A stretch of 30,111 nt of DNA from positions 1 to 30,111 of the forward strand of contig CAKSVM010000037.1 in assembly GCA_934503195.1 (NCBI GenBank). Reading direction: 5' to 3'. Source of the DNA: an uncultured Eubacteriales bacterium. Lineage in GTDB: Bacteria; Bacillota; Clostridia; Oscillospirales; CAG-272. The position numbers and the translations under genes are program-made. Within the stretch, counting starts at the first letter, position 1. Each line of letters opens with the position of its first letter. Positions 16,496-24,732 of this stretch are shown here, in pieces. The notes beneath the pieces were generated by a model. That model made no database searches, was not told the origin of the DNA, and saw only the letters and a list, made by a program, of their open reading frames with translations.

Positions 16496-16966
16496 TCAGT
16501 TCTCGACCTCGTCGGGATCGAGCATTCTTATCACCTTGTCGGTGAAGAGGATTCCGTCGAGATGGTCGATCTCGTGGCAGAAAGCGCGCGCCGCGAGTCC
16601 CGAGCCCATGACGCTGAAGGTCTTGCCGTCAAGTCCGGTCGCCCTGACCGTGACGGTCATCGGACGGTCGGTGATTCCCCACTTGCCGGGAATCGAGAGG
16701 CAGCCCTCGGCCTCCCGCTGCTCGCCCTCGCGCTTTATCACTTCGGGATTTATCATTATAAACGGTTTGTTTTCCTCGACCTCGACGATCACGAGACGGC
16801 GGAGCTTTCCGACCTGAACGGCGGCGAGTCCGCAGCCGTTCGCGGCGCGCATCGTTTCGAGCATATCGGCCGCGAGCTGCTTTGTGCGGTCGTCAATGAC
16901 CTCGATCGGACGGCTCGTCTTGCGTAAAATCGGGTCGCCTTCCTTGACTATATTGAGTTTTGCCAT
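16496..16966 (-). CDS. def: Peptide deformylase
   Basis: Def removes the N-formyl group from new proteins. The 156-residue product has motif 1 GCGLAAVQVG (44-53), motif 2 EGCLS with metal ligand Cys89, and motif 3 HEIDH with His131, catalytic Glu132 and His135. Motif 1 carries Val50 where most family members have Pro (GLAAPQ); Gln51, which binds the substrate, is kept, so activity is expected. It lies between priA and fmt as in B. subtilis. Confidence 0.95.
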   Translation of the reverse strand: MAKLNIVKEGDPILRKTSRPIEVIDDRTKQLAADMLETMRAANGCGLAAVQVGKLRRLVIVEVEENKPFIMINPEVIKREGEQREAEGCLSIPGKWGITDRPMTVTVRATGLDGKTFSVMGSGLAARAFCHEIDHLDGILFTDKVIRMLDPDEVEN

Positions 16967-17005
16967 GATTTATCGTTCCTTTCATCAGAAGAGATATTAA
17001 AAATC

Positions 17006-19294
17006 TCACACCGAGTTCGGATTCACGTCCGCGCCGACCGAGGCCTTCGCCTTCGAGAACTCGTCAAGAAGCTGTCTTATAAGCTCCCGCATCCGTTTCG
17101 TCGCCGCGCATTTGAGTAAAATCCGCATCCGGTAGATATTGTTCACCTTGTAAACCGGGGCTTCCATCGGCCCGAAGATGTAGGCCGGGCAGTCCTTATA
17201 ATCGCCCAGCATCAGCGCGCGGAGCCTCGCGTTCAGCTTCAGCGTTGTGTCAAGCACGGCCGGCTCGTCCTCGCCCGTCACCGACAGGAGAATGAAATCG
17301 CAGAAGGGCGGGAAGACAAGCTGTTTTCTGAGCTTTATCGCCCCGGCAAAGAAGTTCGCGTAGTCCTGTCTCGCGGCCAAGGTTATCGTGTCGTTGTCGG
17401 GCGAATAGGTCTGCAAGACCGCGCGCCCCGGCTTCTTTCCGCGTCCGGCGCGTCCGATGACCTGCGTCAGGAGATCAAACGTCCGCTCGGTCGCCCGGAA
17501 GTCGTCGAGATAAAGCGCGGCGTCGGCGTTCACGACTCCGACCAGCGTCACGTCGGGAAAATTATGCCCCTTCGTCACCATCTGCGTTCCGATGAGAATG
17601 TCGGCCTTGTGGTCGCGGAAGGTCGAGAGAATCGCCTCGTGCGAGAACTTCCCCGCCGTCGCGTCGGCGTCCATTCTGAGAATCCGCGCGTCCGGATAGA
17701 GTCCGCCAAGCTCCTCGGCGACCAGCTGGGTTCCAAAGCCCTTTCGGTTCAGATGCTCCGACCCGCAGGACGGACATTTGTCCGGAACCTCGCGGACATA
17801 GCCGCAGTAGTGGCATTTGAGCTGTTCGGTTCCGTGCTCGCGGTGATAGGTCAGCGAGACCGAGCAGTTCGGACACTCGATAACCTCGCCGCACATCTTG
17901 CAGTTTATGAAATTGTTGTACCCGCGCCGTCCGACGAAGAGGATCGTCTGCTCGCCCGACGCGAGATTCTTCTCGATCTCGGCTTTCAGAACGCTTCCGA
18001 TCGGAGAAATGTTTCCCTTTTGCGTGTCCTGCCTGAGATCGGCGATTATCACCTCGGGGAGAACCGCGCCGCCGAAACGTTCCTTAAGCGTCACGAGCGA
18101 ATAGATTCCGCTCTCGGCCTTGTTGTAGGATTCCAGCGAGGGCGTCGCCGACGCGAGCAGCATCAGCGCGTTATTCTTCGCGCAGCGGAATCTCGCGATA
18201 TCGCGCGCGTGATATTTCGGGTTCATGTCGGATTTGTAGGTATGCTCCTGCTCCTCGTCGATGACGATCATCCCGAGATTGTCAAGCGGCGCGAAGACAG
18301 CCGACCGCGTTCCGATGACGACGTCGACCTCGCCCGCGCGGATTCTTTTCCACGCGTCGAGCCGCTCGCCCTCCGAAAGCCCGGAGTGAATCACCGCGAC
18401 CCTCTCGCCGAAATATCCGCAGAAAAGATCGACCGTCTGTCCGGTCAGCGAAATTTCCGGGACGAGCAGGATCACCGACCGCCCCGACGCGATCACGCCG
18501 TCGATCACAGCCTTAATGACCCGCGTCTTCCCGCTTCCGGTCACGCCGTAGAGCAGCGCGGCCGCGGCCTTTTTCGAGTCGGCGAGCGAGATGAGCTTAT
18601 CCGCCGCCGCCTTCTGCTCGTCAGAGAGCGAGTTCGGATCATTGATCTTTCCCCGCCCGGCATAAGGATTCCGGTAGACTTCCTTCTCCCTGAGCGAGAG
18701 AATCCCCTTTGAGACGAGATTTTTCAGAGTCGCCGGGGAGACGCCGATTTCATCGCGGAAGCGCGCCGCCGTGATCTCGTCGGAGCCGTCAAACGCCGCG
18801 ACCGCCTTCTTCTCGGACGTTCCGAGCCGGAACCCCGAAAGCTCTCCGGGAGATTTTATAAGGCTATAAAAACGCTCGACCGGATCGCGTTTAGCGTGGT
18901 AGAGCGAGGCCATGACCCCGCAGGGGATGATGGTCTGCACAGCTTCTCCGGTCGAGCAAAAGGTTCGTTCGCAAAGAAAGTTACACACTCCGATAAGCTC
19001 GCCGTCAAGCGAAAATCGGTCGTCGGCAAGCGCGGTGATCGGCTTCAGATTCGTATATTCCGAGCTGTCCGAAAGCCCGACGACGATCGCCGTCCGCTTT
19101 TTCGCCGCGCCGAACGGAAGCGACGCCAGCGACCCGACCCTCACCCGGCCGTAGAATTCCGGCGGGATCAGATAGTCATAAACCCTGTCGGCCGACGCGG
19201 GAAGTTCGAGAATCCGCACCCTCGCGACGGTCGGAAAGGAAGCGTCCGCGCCCCCCTGAACGGAAGACGCGCCGGTTCCCGGCTCAGTCGTCAT
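17006..19294 (-). CDS. priA: Primosomal replication restart helicase PriA
   Basis: PriA recognises stalled forks and starts primosome assembly as a superfamily 2 3'-5' helicase. The 762-residue product has an N-terminal DNA-binding domain (about 22-110), Walker A GVTGSGKT (250-257), a DEEH-type Walker B as DEEQEHTYK (346-354), a zinc-binding insert with eight Cys (465, 468, 474, 477, 494, 497, 507, 510), and helicase motifs V/VI (GTQMVTKGHNFPDV; QVIGRAGRG). The first 20 residues are Gly/Ser/Ala-rich and not conserved. The ATG lies inside the end of rpoZ (11-base overlap). The coaBC gene that usually lies between rpoZ and priA is not present. Confidence 0.96.
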   Translation of the reverse strand: MTTEPGTGASSVQGGADASFPTVARVRILELPASADRVYDYLIPPEFYGRVRVGSLASLPFGAAKKRTAIVVGLSDSSEYTNLKPITALADDRFSLDGELIGVCNFLCERTFCSTGEAVQTIIPCGVMASLYHAKRDPVERFYSLIKSPGELSGFRLGTSEKKAVAAFDGSDEITAARFRDEIGVSPATLKNLVSKGILSLREKEVYRNPYAGRGKINDPNSLSDEQKAAADKLISLADSKKAAAALLYGVTGSGKTRVIKAVIDGVIASGRSVILLVPEISLTGQTVDLFCGYFGERVAVIHSGLSEGERLDAWKRIRAGEVDVVIGTRSAVFAPLDNLGMIVIDEEQEHTYKSDMNPKYHARDIARFRCAKNNALMLLASATPSLESYNKAESGIYSLVTLKERFGGAVLPEVIIADLRQDTQKGNISPIGSVLKAEIEKNLASGEQTILFVGRRGYNNFINCKMCGEVIECPNCSVSLTYHREHGTEQLKCHYCGYVREVPDKCPSCGSEHLNRKGFGTQLVAEELGGLYPDARILRMDADATAGKFSHEAILSTFRDHKADILIGTQMVTKGHNFPDVTLVGVVNADAALYLDDFRATERTFDLLTQVIGRAGRGKKPGRAVLQTYSPDNDTITLAARQDYANFFAGAIKLRKQLVFPPFCDFILLSVTGEDEPAVLDTTLKLNARLRALMLGDYKDCPAYIFGPMEAPVYKVNNIYRMRILLKCAATKRMRELIRQLLDEFSKAKASVGADVNPNSV

Positions 19295-19583
19295 TTATCT
19301 CGGGTTCCTCGCGAAGATTTATCGTCGCGTCATTGATGCGGTAATCGCCCTGATAGAGACGGTTTATCGCGTTCTTGACGGCCTTTTCATCGCGGATGTC
19401 GCGCTTGATCATCGAGGCGAGCGACTTGTCGGTCTCCTTGTTGGCGATCAGTTTTTCGGCCTGCTCGCGCTGACGGACGTACTCGTCGGTCACCATGCGC
19501 GCGCACTTCGCGGTAGCGGTGCAGAGAACGTAGCGGTTGTACTTGCCATTCTGGGAAAGTTCCTCAACAGACGGATAGATCAT
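19284..19583 (-). CDS. rpoZ: RNA polymerase omega subunit
   Basis: The 99-residue product starts MIYPSVEELSQNGKYNRYVL, the omega fold that wraps the beta' C-terminus, with the conserved region AKCARMV. In Bacillota omega aids RNA polymerase assembly. It lies 18 bases after gmk, the usual neighbour, and its last codons overlap the start of priA. The middle stretch (about 45-75, TDKSLASMIKRDIRDEKAVK) is the helical tail and is less conserved. Confidence 0.88.
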   Translation of the reverse strand: MIYPSVEELSQNGKYNRYVLCTATAKCARMVTDEYVRQREQAEKLIANKETDKSLASMIKRDIRDEKAVKNAINRLYQGDYRINDATINLREEPEINDD

Positions 19584-19601
19584 ATTTATTACCTCTTTAT
19601 A

Positions 19602-20219
19602 TTATTTGTAGAATTTATCAATGAAATCTGAGTTCCGGCCGACCCTTGACTTCTCGGCCGAGATTATCGAAAGCACGTCAGAAACGGCTTCCTCGAGCAT
19701 ATTCTGGCGGTTTATCACGAGATGATCGTAGAACGGGAGCTGTTCAAGCTCAGAGCGCGCCGTCTCGAGCCGCTTTCTGATGACCTCCTCGGGAACGTCG
19801 TCGCCGCGTCCGTGAAGACGCGCGTCAAGCGTTCTGAAATCTGGCGGTGCGACCATCACAAGAATCGCCTCGGGGAAAACCTTCTTCACGTTCTTCGCGC
19901 CGTGAACGTCGATCTCAAGGATCAGGTTCATTCCGGCGTCGAGCTTTTTCTCGACCTCGCTCTTCGGCGTGCCGTAAAAATTGCCGTTGTACTCATTGTA
20001 TTCAAGAAAATCGCCCGCATCAAGCTTTTCCCTGAACCTTTCCTTCGTCATGAAGTAGTAGCTGACGCCGTTCGTCTCTCCGGTGCGCGGCGATCTGGTC
20101 GTGGCCGATACCGAGAGCGCGACATCGGCGCGTCTTTCGAGTATCCTTTTCACGATCTCGCCCTTGCCGCTCCCCGATGGCCCCGAGATCACAAGTAAAA
20201 TTCCCTTGCTGTCTGACAT
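19602..20219 (-). CDS. gmk: Guanylate kinase
   Basis: Gmk converts GMP to GDP with ATP. The 205-residue product has the P-loop GPSGSGKGE (13-21; the common form is GPSGAGKGT/S), the GMP-binding region RSPRTGETNGVSYYF with the Arg pair, EYNEYNGNFYGTP, and the lid LHGRGDD, and is of normal length. It lies between remA (2 bases away) and rpoZ. In Bacillota it is a (p)ppGpp target, consistent with its grouping with other growth-rate genes, although nothing in the sequence shows that control. Confidence 0.96.
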   Translation of the reverse strand: MSDSKGILLVISGPSGSGKGEIVKRILERRADVALSVSATTRSPRTGETNGVSYYFMTKERFREKLDAGDFLEYNEYNGNFYGTPKSEVEKKLDAGMNLILEIDVHGAKNVKKVFPEAILVMVAPPDFRTLDARLHGRGDDVPEEVIRKRLETARSELEQLPFYDHLVINRQNMLEEAVSDVLSIISAEKSRVGRNSDFIDKFYK

Positions 20220-20221
20220 TA

Positions 20222-20497
20222 TTATTCCTCTTCCTCCTCGTCTTCCTCTTCGTCCTCGTCGTCAAAGTCGCTGAGACGATTCGAGATCGTCTCAGACTGG
20301 AAGGCCGAGAGAATTATATGCTCGCTGTCGGTGATGATCACGGCGCGGGTTCGCTTTCCGCAGGTGACGTCGATCGCCCGGCCGCTGTCCTTGGCGTCCT
20401 GTATAAGACGCTTTATCGGCGCGCTGTCGGGGCTGACGACCGCGATGACCCGTTCGGCCGCGACCATGTTGCCGAATCCGATGTTTATGAATTTCAT
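20222..20497 (-). CDS. remA: Extracellular matrix regulator RemA (DUF370 family)
   Basis: RemA is a small DNA-binding protein that forms ring or helical oligomers and activates matrix and osmolyte operons in B. subtilis. The product starts with the signature MKFINIGFGN, then VVSPDSAPIKRLIQDAK, GKRTRAVIITDS and SAFQSETISNRL. The start at 20497 fits the conserved start and has GGGGGAG upstream; an in-frame ATG five codons earlier overlaps the yicC stop as ATGA. The C-terminus is unusual: 14 of the last 15 residues are Asp or Glu (77-91). It sits between yicC and gmk, the standard order. Confidence 0.92.
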   Translation of the reverse strand: MKFINIGFGNMVAAERVIAVVSPDSAPIKRLIQDAKDSGRAIDVTCGKRTRAVIITDSEHIILSAFQSETISNRLSDFDDEDEEEDEEEEE

Positions 20498-20508
20498 GCG
20501 CTCCCCCG

Positions 20509-21402
20509 TCATTCGATGTTCTGAACCTGCTCGCGGATCTTTTCAAGCTCGCTCTTGATCTCGACGACATACGACGCGATGAGCGTGTCCGAGGCCTTCG
20601 AACCGATCGTGTTGGTCTCGCGGTTGATCTCCTGAAGCAGGAAATCAAGCTTGCGTCCGACCGGCTCGTCCGATTCAAAGATCGACTTCATCGCCTCGAA
20701 ATGGCATCCGAGCCGTACAAGCTCCTCGTCAATCGCGACGCGGTCGGCGTAGATCGCGCATTCGGTCAGAACGAGCTGGGGGCTTAATTCGACCGAGTTG
20801 TCGGAGAGCAGCTTCATAAGCCGCTGTTCAAACTTCTTTCTGTAGGACGAAATGTCCTCCTCGGAGCGTTCCTTTATTTTCGCGGCAAGCTCCTCGATCT
20901 TTGAGAGCTTCGTCAGGATATCGGCCTTGAGCTTTTCGCCCTCGACGGCTCTGACCCTCAGGAAGGCCGAAATCGCCTCGTCCAGCACCGGCTTTATTAT
21001 GAGCCAGTCGCGCTCGGCGTCCTCGTCGGGGCGTTTCACCGTGAAAATGTCGCGGTTTTCGGCGACCTTCATGACCGAAATGTCGTCAGTCAGCCCGAAT
21101 TCGTCGCGGAGCTTATACAGCGCGTCAAGATAGCTTCTCGCGAGTTCGAGATCGAGTCCGACCTCGGTTCCGACGCTTCCGACGACCTCGACGCCGATGT
21201 AGACATCAAGCTTTCCGCGCGAGATTCCGTTTGCCTGAACATATTGTCTGACCCGGTCTTCGAGGAAGGAATAAGCGCGGCTGATCCTGACCGAGCAGTC
21301 AAGATAGCGGTTGTTGACGCTTTTCAGTTCAACCGTGATGTTTTTGCCGTCAGGCGTTCCGTTTCTCGTGGCGCGTCCGAAGGCAGTCATACTGCGTATC
21401 AT
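20509..21402 (-). CDS. yicC: YicC/YloC-family endoribonuclease
   Basis: The 297-residue product begins MIRSMTAFGRA, the family signature, and has the central SVNNRYLD segment and the conserved C-terminal DFLLQEINRETNTIGSKASD. YicC proteins are endoribonucleases; the cellular targets in Bacillota are little known. An upstream in-frame ATG at 21432 is rejected because it lies only about 8 bases past the expected transcript start and adds a basic non-conserved tip. It is the first gene of the housekeeping block. Confidence 0.94.
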   Translation of the reverse strand: MIRSMTAFGRATRNGTPDGKNITVELKSVNNRYLDCSVRISRAYSFLEDRVRQYVQANGISRGKLDVYIGVEVVGSVGTEVGLDLELARSYLDALYKLRDEFGLTDDISVMKVAENRDIFTVKRPDEDAERDWLIIKPVLDEAISAFLRVRAVEGEKLKADILTKLSKIEELAAKIKERSEEDISSYRKKFEQRLMKLLSDNSVELSPQLVLTECAIYADRVAIDEELVRLGCHFEAMKSIFESDEPVGRKLDFLLQEINRETNTIGSKASDTLIASYVVEIKSELEKIREQVQNIE

Positions 21403-21446
21403 CTGGTACCTGTCTTTCTTTTGAGATTTCATGACATATATAATAT

Positions 21447-21475
21447 ATTATACCTCATTTTTTCCGATTTGTCAA
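21447..21475 (-). promoter_or_regulatory. Consensus sigma-A promoter of the yicC-remA-gmk block
   Basis: On the minus strand TTGACA (21470-21475), exactly 17 bases, TATAAT (21447-21452). Both hexamers match consensus. The expected transcript start near 21440 supports the yicC start at 21402. It lies in the 105-base gap after the AraC-family gene. Confidence 0.93.
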
Positions 21476-21507
21476 CCGCTATCCGAGAACTTCCGGAAGA
21501 GATTTTG

Positions 21508-22317
21508 TTAAAATTCCGCGTGATCGGCTCTGAACCTCCCGGGAGAGACGCCGTGGCGCGACCTGAAGACGATTCCGAAGCGTCCGGGATCCATATAACC
21601 GACCTCCCGCGCCACCTCGGCGACGGTCAGCGCGGAGGAGAGGAGCAGATATCTCGCGCATTCCATTCTCCGGTCGGTGAGGGCCTCAAGCGGTGATTTT
21701 CCGAGCCGCTTCACAAATAATTTACAAAGATAGCGCGAAGACACGTGCGCGGCGGCGGCAATGTCCTCAACGCCGATCTGACTTCCGTAGCGTGAATCGA
21801 TGAAGGCCTTCGCCGCCGAAACATATCCGCTCTGCCGATCCGACGAAAAGCTCCCCGGCGCGTTCATGAAGGCGGCCGACTTGTAGAAAAGTGAGGTCAT
21901 GAAGAGCGGCGCGTCGAATCCGCCCGCCGCGCCCGAGAGGATTATCCGGTCAAAATCGCCGCGTATATTCTCAAAAAAGCCGCAGGAAAAGAGCCTCGGA
22001 GCCTCAATTCCGCCGAGAATCCGCGCCGCGCCGCCCCCGGCCATAATCCAGTAGTGTTCGAGCCTTTCCCCGGTGAGGATTTCAAACGGGATTCCGGGCG
22101 GGACGATGCACCCCTCCCCGGCGCGAACCGTAATCCCGCAGAAATCGCAGGCACCCGAGACGACGAAGTGAATCGTCCAGACATCGCGCCGAGGAAGTCT
22201 CAGCGAAACTCCGGCCTCCGGCAGACTGTGCCCGACCTCGCGGACGAAAAGCTCCCCCGCCGCCTCGTCGTCGATGACGGTGGTTTTGAGTTCAAGTGTG
22301 CTTTGATAGTGGATCAA
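21508..22317 (-). CDS. AraC-family transcriptional regulator, TTG start
   Basis: With the TTG start at 22317 the protein is 269 residues. The N-terminal part (about 1-140) is cupin-like (DVWTIHFVVSGACDFCGITVRAGEGCIVPPGIPFEI), as in sugar-sensing AraC regulators. The C-terminal part (about 165-265) holds two helix-turn-helix motifs: VEDIAAAAHVSSRYLCKLFVKRLG and LTVAEVAREVGYMDPGRFGIVFRSRHG, ending GVSPGRFR. No ATG or GTG fits; AAGGAG is 8 bases before the TTG. The frame continues upstream but would run into the divergent gene. It faces the glycosidase-like gene across a shared promoter region and probably controls it in response to a sugar. Which ligand is unknown. Confidence 0.88.
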   Translation of the reverse strand: MIHYQSTLELKTTVIDDEAAGELFVREVGHSLPEAGVSLRLPRRDVWTIHFVVSGACDFCGITVRAGEGCIVPPGIPFEILTGERLEHYWIMAGGGAARILGGIEAPRLFSCGFFENIRGDFDRIILSGAAGGFDAPLFMTSLFYKSAAFMNAPGSFSSDRQSGYVSAAKAFIDSRYGSQIGVEDIAAAAHVSSRYLCKLFVKRLGKSPLEALTDRRMECARYLLLSSALTVAEVAREVGYMDPGRFGIVFRSRHGVSPGRFRADHAEF

Positions 22318-22325
22318 TGTTACCG

Positions 22326-22331
22326 CTCCTT
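22326..22331 (-). promoter_or_regulatory. Ribosome-binding site that decides the TTG start of the AraC regulator
   Basis: AAGGAG on the minus strand, eight bases before TTG (22317). With transcription expected to start near 22441, the untranslated leader is about 124 bases and GC-rich. Confidence 0.75.
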
Positions 22332-22447
22332 CCGCGCGGGTTTTGCATAATTCCGGCGCGATCGCGGCGTCTTCCGGCTTTACGTCCGTAAGGGAAAATG
22401 CCTGCCACTCCCGCGGCCGGACGCGCGTAAACGCGACCCGCCCCAAT

Positions 22448-22476
22448 ATTCTACCACACATCCCGCGCTTTGTCAA
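22448..22476 (-). promoter_or_regulatory. Sigma-A promoter of the AraC-family gene
   Basis: On the minus strand TTGACA (22471-22476), 17 bases, TAGAAT (22448-22453). Back to back with the glycosidase promoter: 36 bases separate the two -35 hexamers. Confidence 0.85.
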
Positions 22477-22477
22477 G

Positions 22478-22504
22478 GCGTGATTTCGCATATCTTTCGC
22501 GTGA
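22478..22504 (+). promoter_or_regulatory. Candidate operator between the divergent promoters
   Basis: GCGTGA occurs at 22478-22483 and 22499-22504, a direct repeat with 21-base period (two helical turns), and TTTCGC at 22484-22489 and 22495-22500 with 11-base period. AraC-type proteins bind direct half-sites spaced about 21 bases next to a -35 box. The second GCGTGA ends 8 bases before the glycosidase -35. This is an inference from spacing. Confidence 0.5.
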
Positions 22505-22512
22505 ATAAAGAA

Positions 22513-22541
22513 TTGACCTTGCCGCGATAATGTGTTATAAT
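22513..22541 (+). promoter_or_regulatory. Sigma-A promoter of the glycosidase-like gene
   Basis: TTGACC (22513-22518), 17 bases, TATAAT (22536-22541) with TGT before it (extended -10). A short leader follows, with GGGAGG six bases before the ATG at 22570. Confidence 0.85.
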
Positions 22542-22569
22542 AAAAGAAAAAACCGCAGGGAGGCAGAAA

Positions 22570-24639
22570 ATGAAATATATCCACAGTTCCGAAAACGAAA
22601 TCTACACCGCGCCGATCCTCGCCAACGGCAGGATCTCGCTCACGATCGCGCCCGACGGCTCGATGAACCACGATTCGTCCGGTAAGCTCATCAAAAATAA
22701 CATCGGCCGCGCGATCTTCCGCGCCGGAAAGCGTCATAAGTCACTTCCCTCAAAGCCGCTGATCCACTTCGGCCGCTTCACGCAGGAGCTTGCCGGGGAC
22801 AAAGAAATTCACCCGCTCGTCTCGGAGCAGAACCTCGACCCCAACCGCGCCGAAATCCTCTGCGACACCGACTATAGCGACGGCTCAAAGGTGAAAACGA
22901 TCGCCTTCGTCGACCCGGAAAGGGAGCTTCTGATCGTCCGGAAGTACTTCGTCCCGGCGTCGGAATTCGTTTACCGATTCAGTTATAAGCTTTGCGACGC
23001 GAACGGAAACCCGGTGAGATTCATGAAGTCCTACGCCGCCGACGACAAAATCGTCTGGGAAGCCCTCGACCAGACCGATTGCAAGGGCGAAATCCTCGTC
23101 TTCACCGACGCCCCGGACGCGGAGGTCTCGCATAAGGACGACGAAATCACGATAAGCGTCAGCGTCGGAAAGCCGCTTGAGGCGGCGTTCTGCGTCCTCT
23201 TCACCGACGCGCCGGATGGCCGCGAAAAGGAAGAAATCCTCGCGGAGGGATTTGAGAATCTCCGCGCGCGCCACGCCGATTTCTGGAAAGAATTCCACGA
23301 AAAGGGCTTCGCGCGGACCGGGGACGAATCGCTCGACCGCGCCTATAAAACCGCGCTCTATCATCTGAAATCCTACGCAACCGATTATTCAATGCCTGTC
23401 GGGCTCAACAACTCGGCTTGGGAGAGCAGATTCTTCGCGTTCGACGAGCATTATATGTTCGACGGGCTGATCTCGTCAAACCACGCCGAGGAGGCAAAGC
23501 GCGTCCCGGTCTTCCGGAAGAACGGACTCGGAATCGCGACAAGACGCGCGTCCTCGGCCGGAAAGCACGCCGCCCGCTATCCTTGGGAGACGCTGGAGGA
23601 CGGCACCGAGGCTGCCCCGGCCGGATTCTGGTTCGACCACATCTTCCATATGTCGATGATCACGCTCTCGGAGTACGAGTACTATCTATACACGCTCGAT
23701 AAGGAATTCCTGCGCGAGACCGCCTATCCGGTCATCGAGGCGTCGGCGGAATTCTTCGTCACACATTCGCTCTACCGCGTCGGGGACAGGCTGATCGTCG
23801 GCAAATGCACCGACCTTGAACGGCTCGGCTCGGCGGTCGAAAATCCCTACATGACGACCTGCGGAGTCGTGTCGACTCTGCGCGTCTTCGCCGCTTCCTC
23901 GCGGATTCTCGGCGTCAATTCCGACCTCGCGGATGAATACGAAGGGCTCGCGGACGAGCTTCTTGAATCGCTTCCGCGCGACGAAAAACGCTATCTTCCC
24001 TACCCCGGCTGCGAGGCGCGGAGCATATCGGCCTTTTCGGGGACCTATCCCTTCGACGTCATCGGCCGCGGAGACAAATTCCAGACAAATGCGATCGACG
24101 ATTATCTTCAAAACGAGGATGTTTTCGGCAATATGTACTCGGTCGGACGCGGAGTCTGCTCTTGGTACGCCTGCTGGAAATCGATTGTCTTCACCAGACT
24201 CTCGCGGAAAACCGAGGCCTTCGACACGCTCTCCCGCGTCGCGATGACGGCGGGCGACTTCGGCGAGATGTTCGAGATCAACAACCGCGAGAGCGGCGCG
24301 TATTATCATCCTTGGTTCACGACGGCAGCGGGGATTCTCGTCTACGCGGTGAACGAGCTTCTCGCGCGGGAGGACGAAAAGGGGCGGATCGCGATCGCGT
24401 CGGGACTCGACGAAACGCGCGGGGATTTCGATTTCAGAATCGCCGTTCCCGGCGGACTTGTCGTCACGGCGCGCGCGAGTGGCGGAAAGCTCGAAAAGCT
24501 CGTCGTGACGAAAAACGCCTTCCGCGAGGACGGAGACGTTACGCTGACGATTCCCGAAAGATTTATCGAAGGAACTGAGTTTGAAGGCTCGGTGGCCGCG
24601 CGCGAAAACGGAACGGCCGTTATCGTGGTAAGTCTCTGA
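22570..24639 (+). CDS. (alpha/alpha)6-barrel glycosidase-like protein
   Basis: The 689-residue product has no signal peptide, so it should act in the cytosol. The N-terminal part (about 1-235) is beta-rich, as in the beta-sandwich of GH65/GH95-type enzymes. Residues about 250-600 look like a six-hairpin barrel: DESLDRAYKTALYHLKSYAT, WESRFFAFDEHYMFDGLISSNH, PAGFWFDHIFHMSMITLSEYEYYLYTLDKEFL and CSWYACWKSIVFTRL. A beta domain ends the chain (RGDFDFRIAVPGG). The exact glycoside hydrolase family and catalytic acid cannot be fixed by reading; Glu/Asp in the FAFDEHYMFDG and GTEAAP regions are candidates. It is divergent from an AraC-type regulator, fitting an inducible sugar-degradation gene. Confidence 0.7.
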   Translation: MKYIHSSENEIYTAPILANGRISLTIAPDGSMNHDSSGKLIKNNIGRAIFRAGKRHKSLPSKPLIHFGRFTQELAGDKEIHPLVSEQNLDPNRAEILCDTDYSDGSKVKTIAFVDPERELLIVRKYFVPASEFVYRFSYKLCDANGNPVRFMKSYAADDKIVWEALDQTDCKGEILVFTDAPDAEVSHKDDEITISVSVGKPLEAAFCVLFTDAPDGREKEEILAEGFENLRARHADFWKEFHEKGFARTGDESLDRAYKTALYHLKSYATDYSMPVGLNNSAWESRFFAFDEHYMFDGLISSNHAEEAKRVPVFRKNGLGIATRRASSAGKHAARYPWETLEDGTEAAPAGFWFDHIFHMSMITLSEYEYYLYTLDKEFLRETAYPVIEASAEFFVTHSLYRVGDRLIVGKCTDLERLGSAVENPYMTTCGVVSTLRVFAASSRILGVNSDLADEYEGLADELLESLPRDEKRYLPYPGCEARSISAFSGTYPFDVIGRGDKFQTNAIDDYLQNEDVFGNMYSVGRGVCSWYACWKSIVFTRLSRKTEAFDTLSRVAMTAGDFGEMFEINNRESGAYYHPWFTTAAGILVYAVNELLAREDEKGRIAIASGLDETRGDFDFRIAVPGGLVVTARASGGKLEKLVVTKNAFREDGDVTLTIPERFIEGTEFEGSVAARENGTAVIVVSL

Positions 24640-24655
24640 GCTTCCGACAGACGCG

Positions 24656-24688
24656 AAAAAAAATCCGCGTCCGCATAAACGCGGTTTA
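24656..24688 (-). terminator. Intrinsic terminator, mainly minus strand, possibly bidirectional
   Basis: The stem CCGCGT/ACGCGG (6 bp, 8-base loop) is followed on the minus strand by eight T (24656-24663). On the plus strand it is followed by TTTAT, so it may also end the glycosidase transcript, whose stop lies 17 bases upstream. Confidence 0.7.
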
Positions 24689-24732
24689 TACTGAGTGCGC
24701 TGATCGCTGCTTTACACAATTCGCCAGTGGGG

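Noticed and set aside
17564..18712. 382-codon open frame on the plus strand opposite priA
   Set aside because: It is an antisense shadow of a fully conserved priA reading frame, with Arg/Val/Asp-rich composition typical of GC-rich antisense frames and no recognisable domain.
22318..22737. 140-codon upstream extension of the AraC-family gene
   Set aside because: It overlaps the divergent promoter and the first 168 bases of the glycosidase gene; the TTG at 22317 with AAGGAG gives a normal-length protein.
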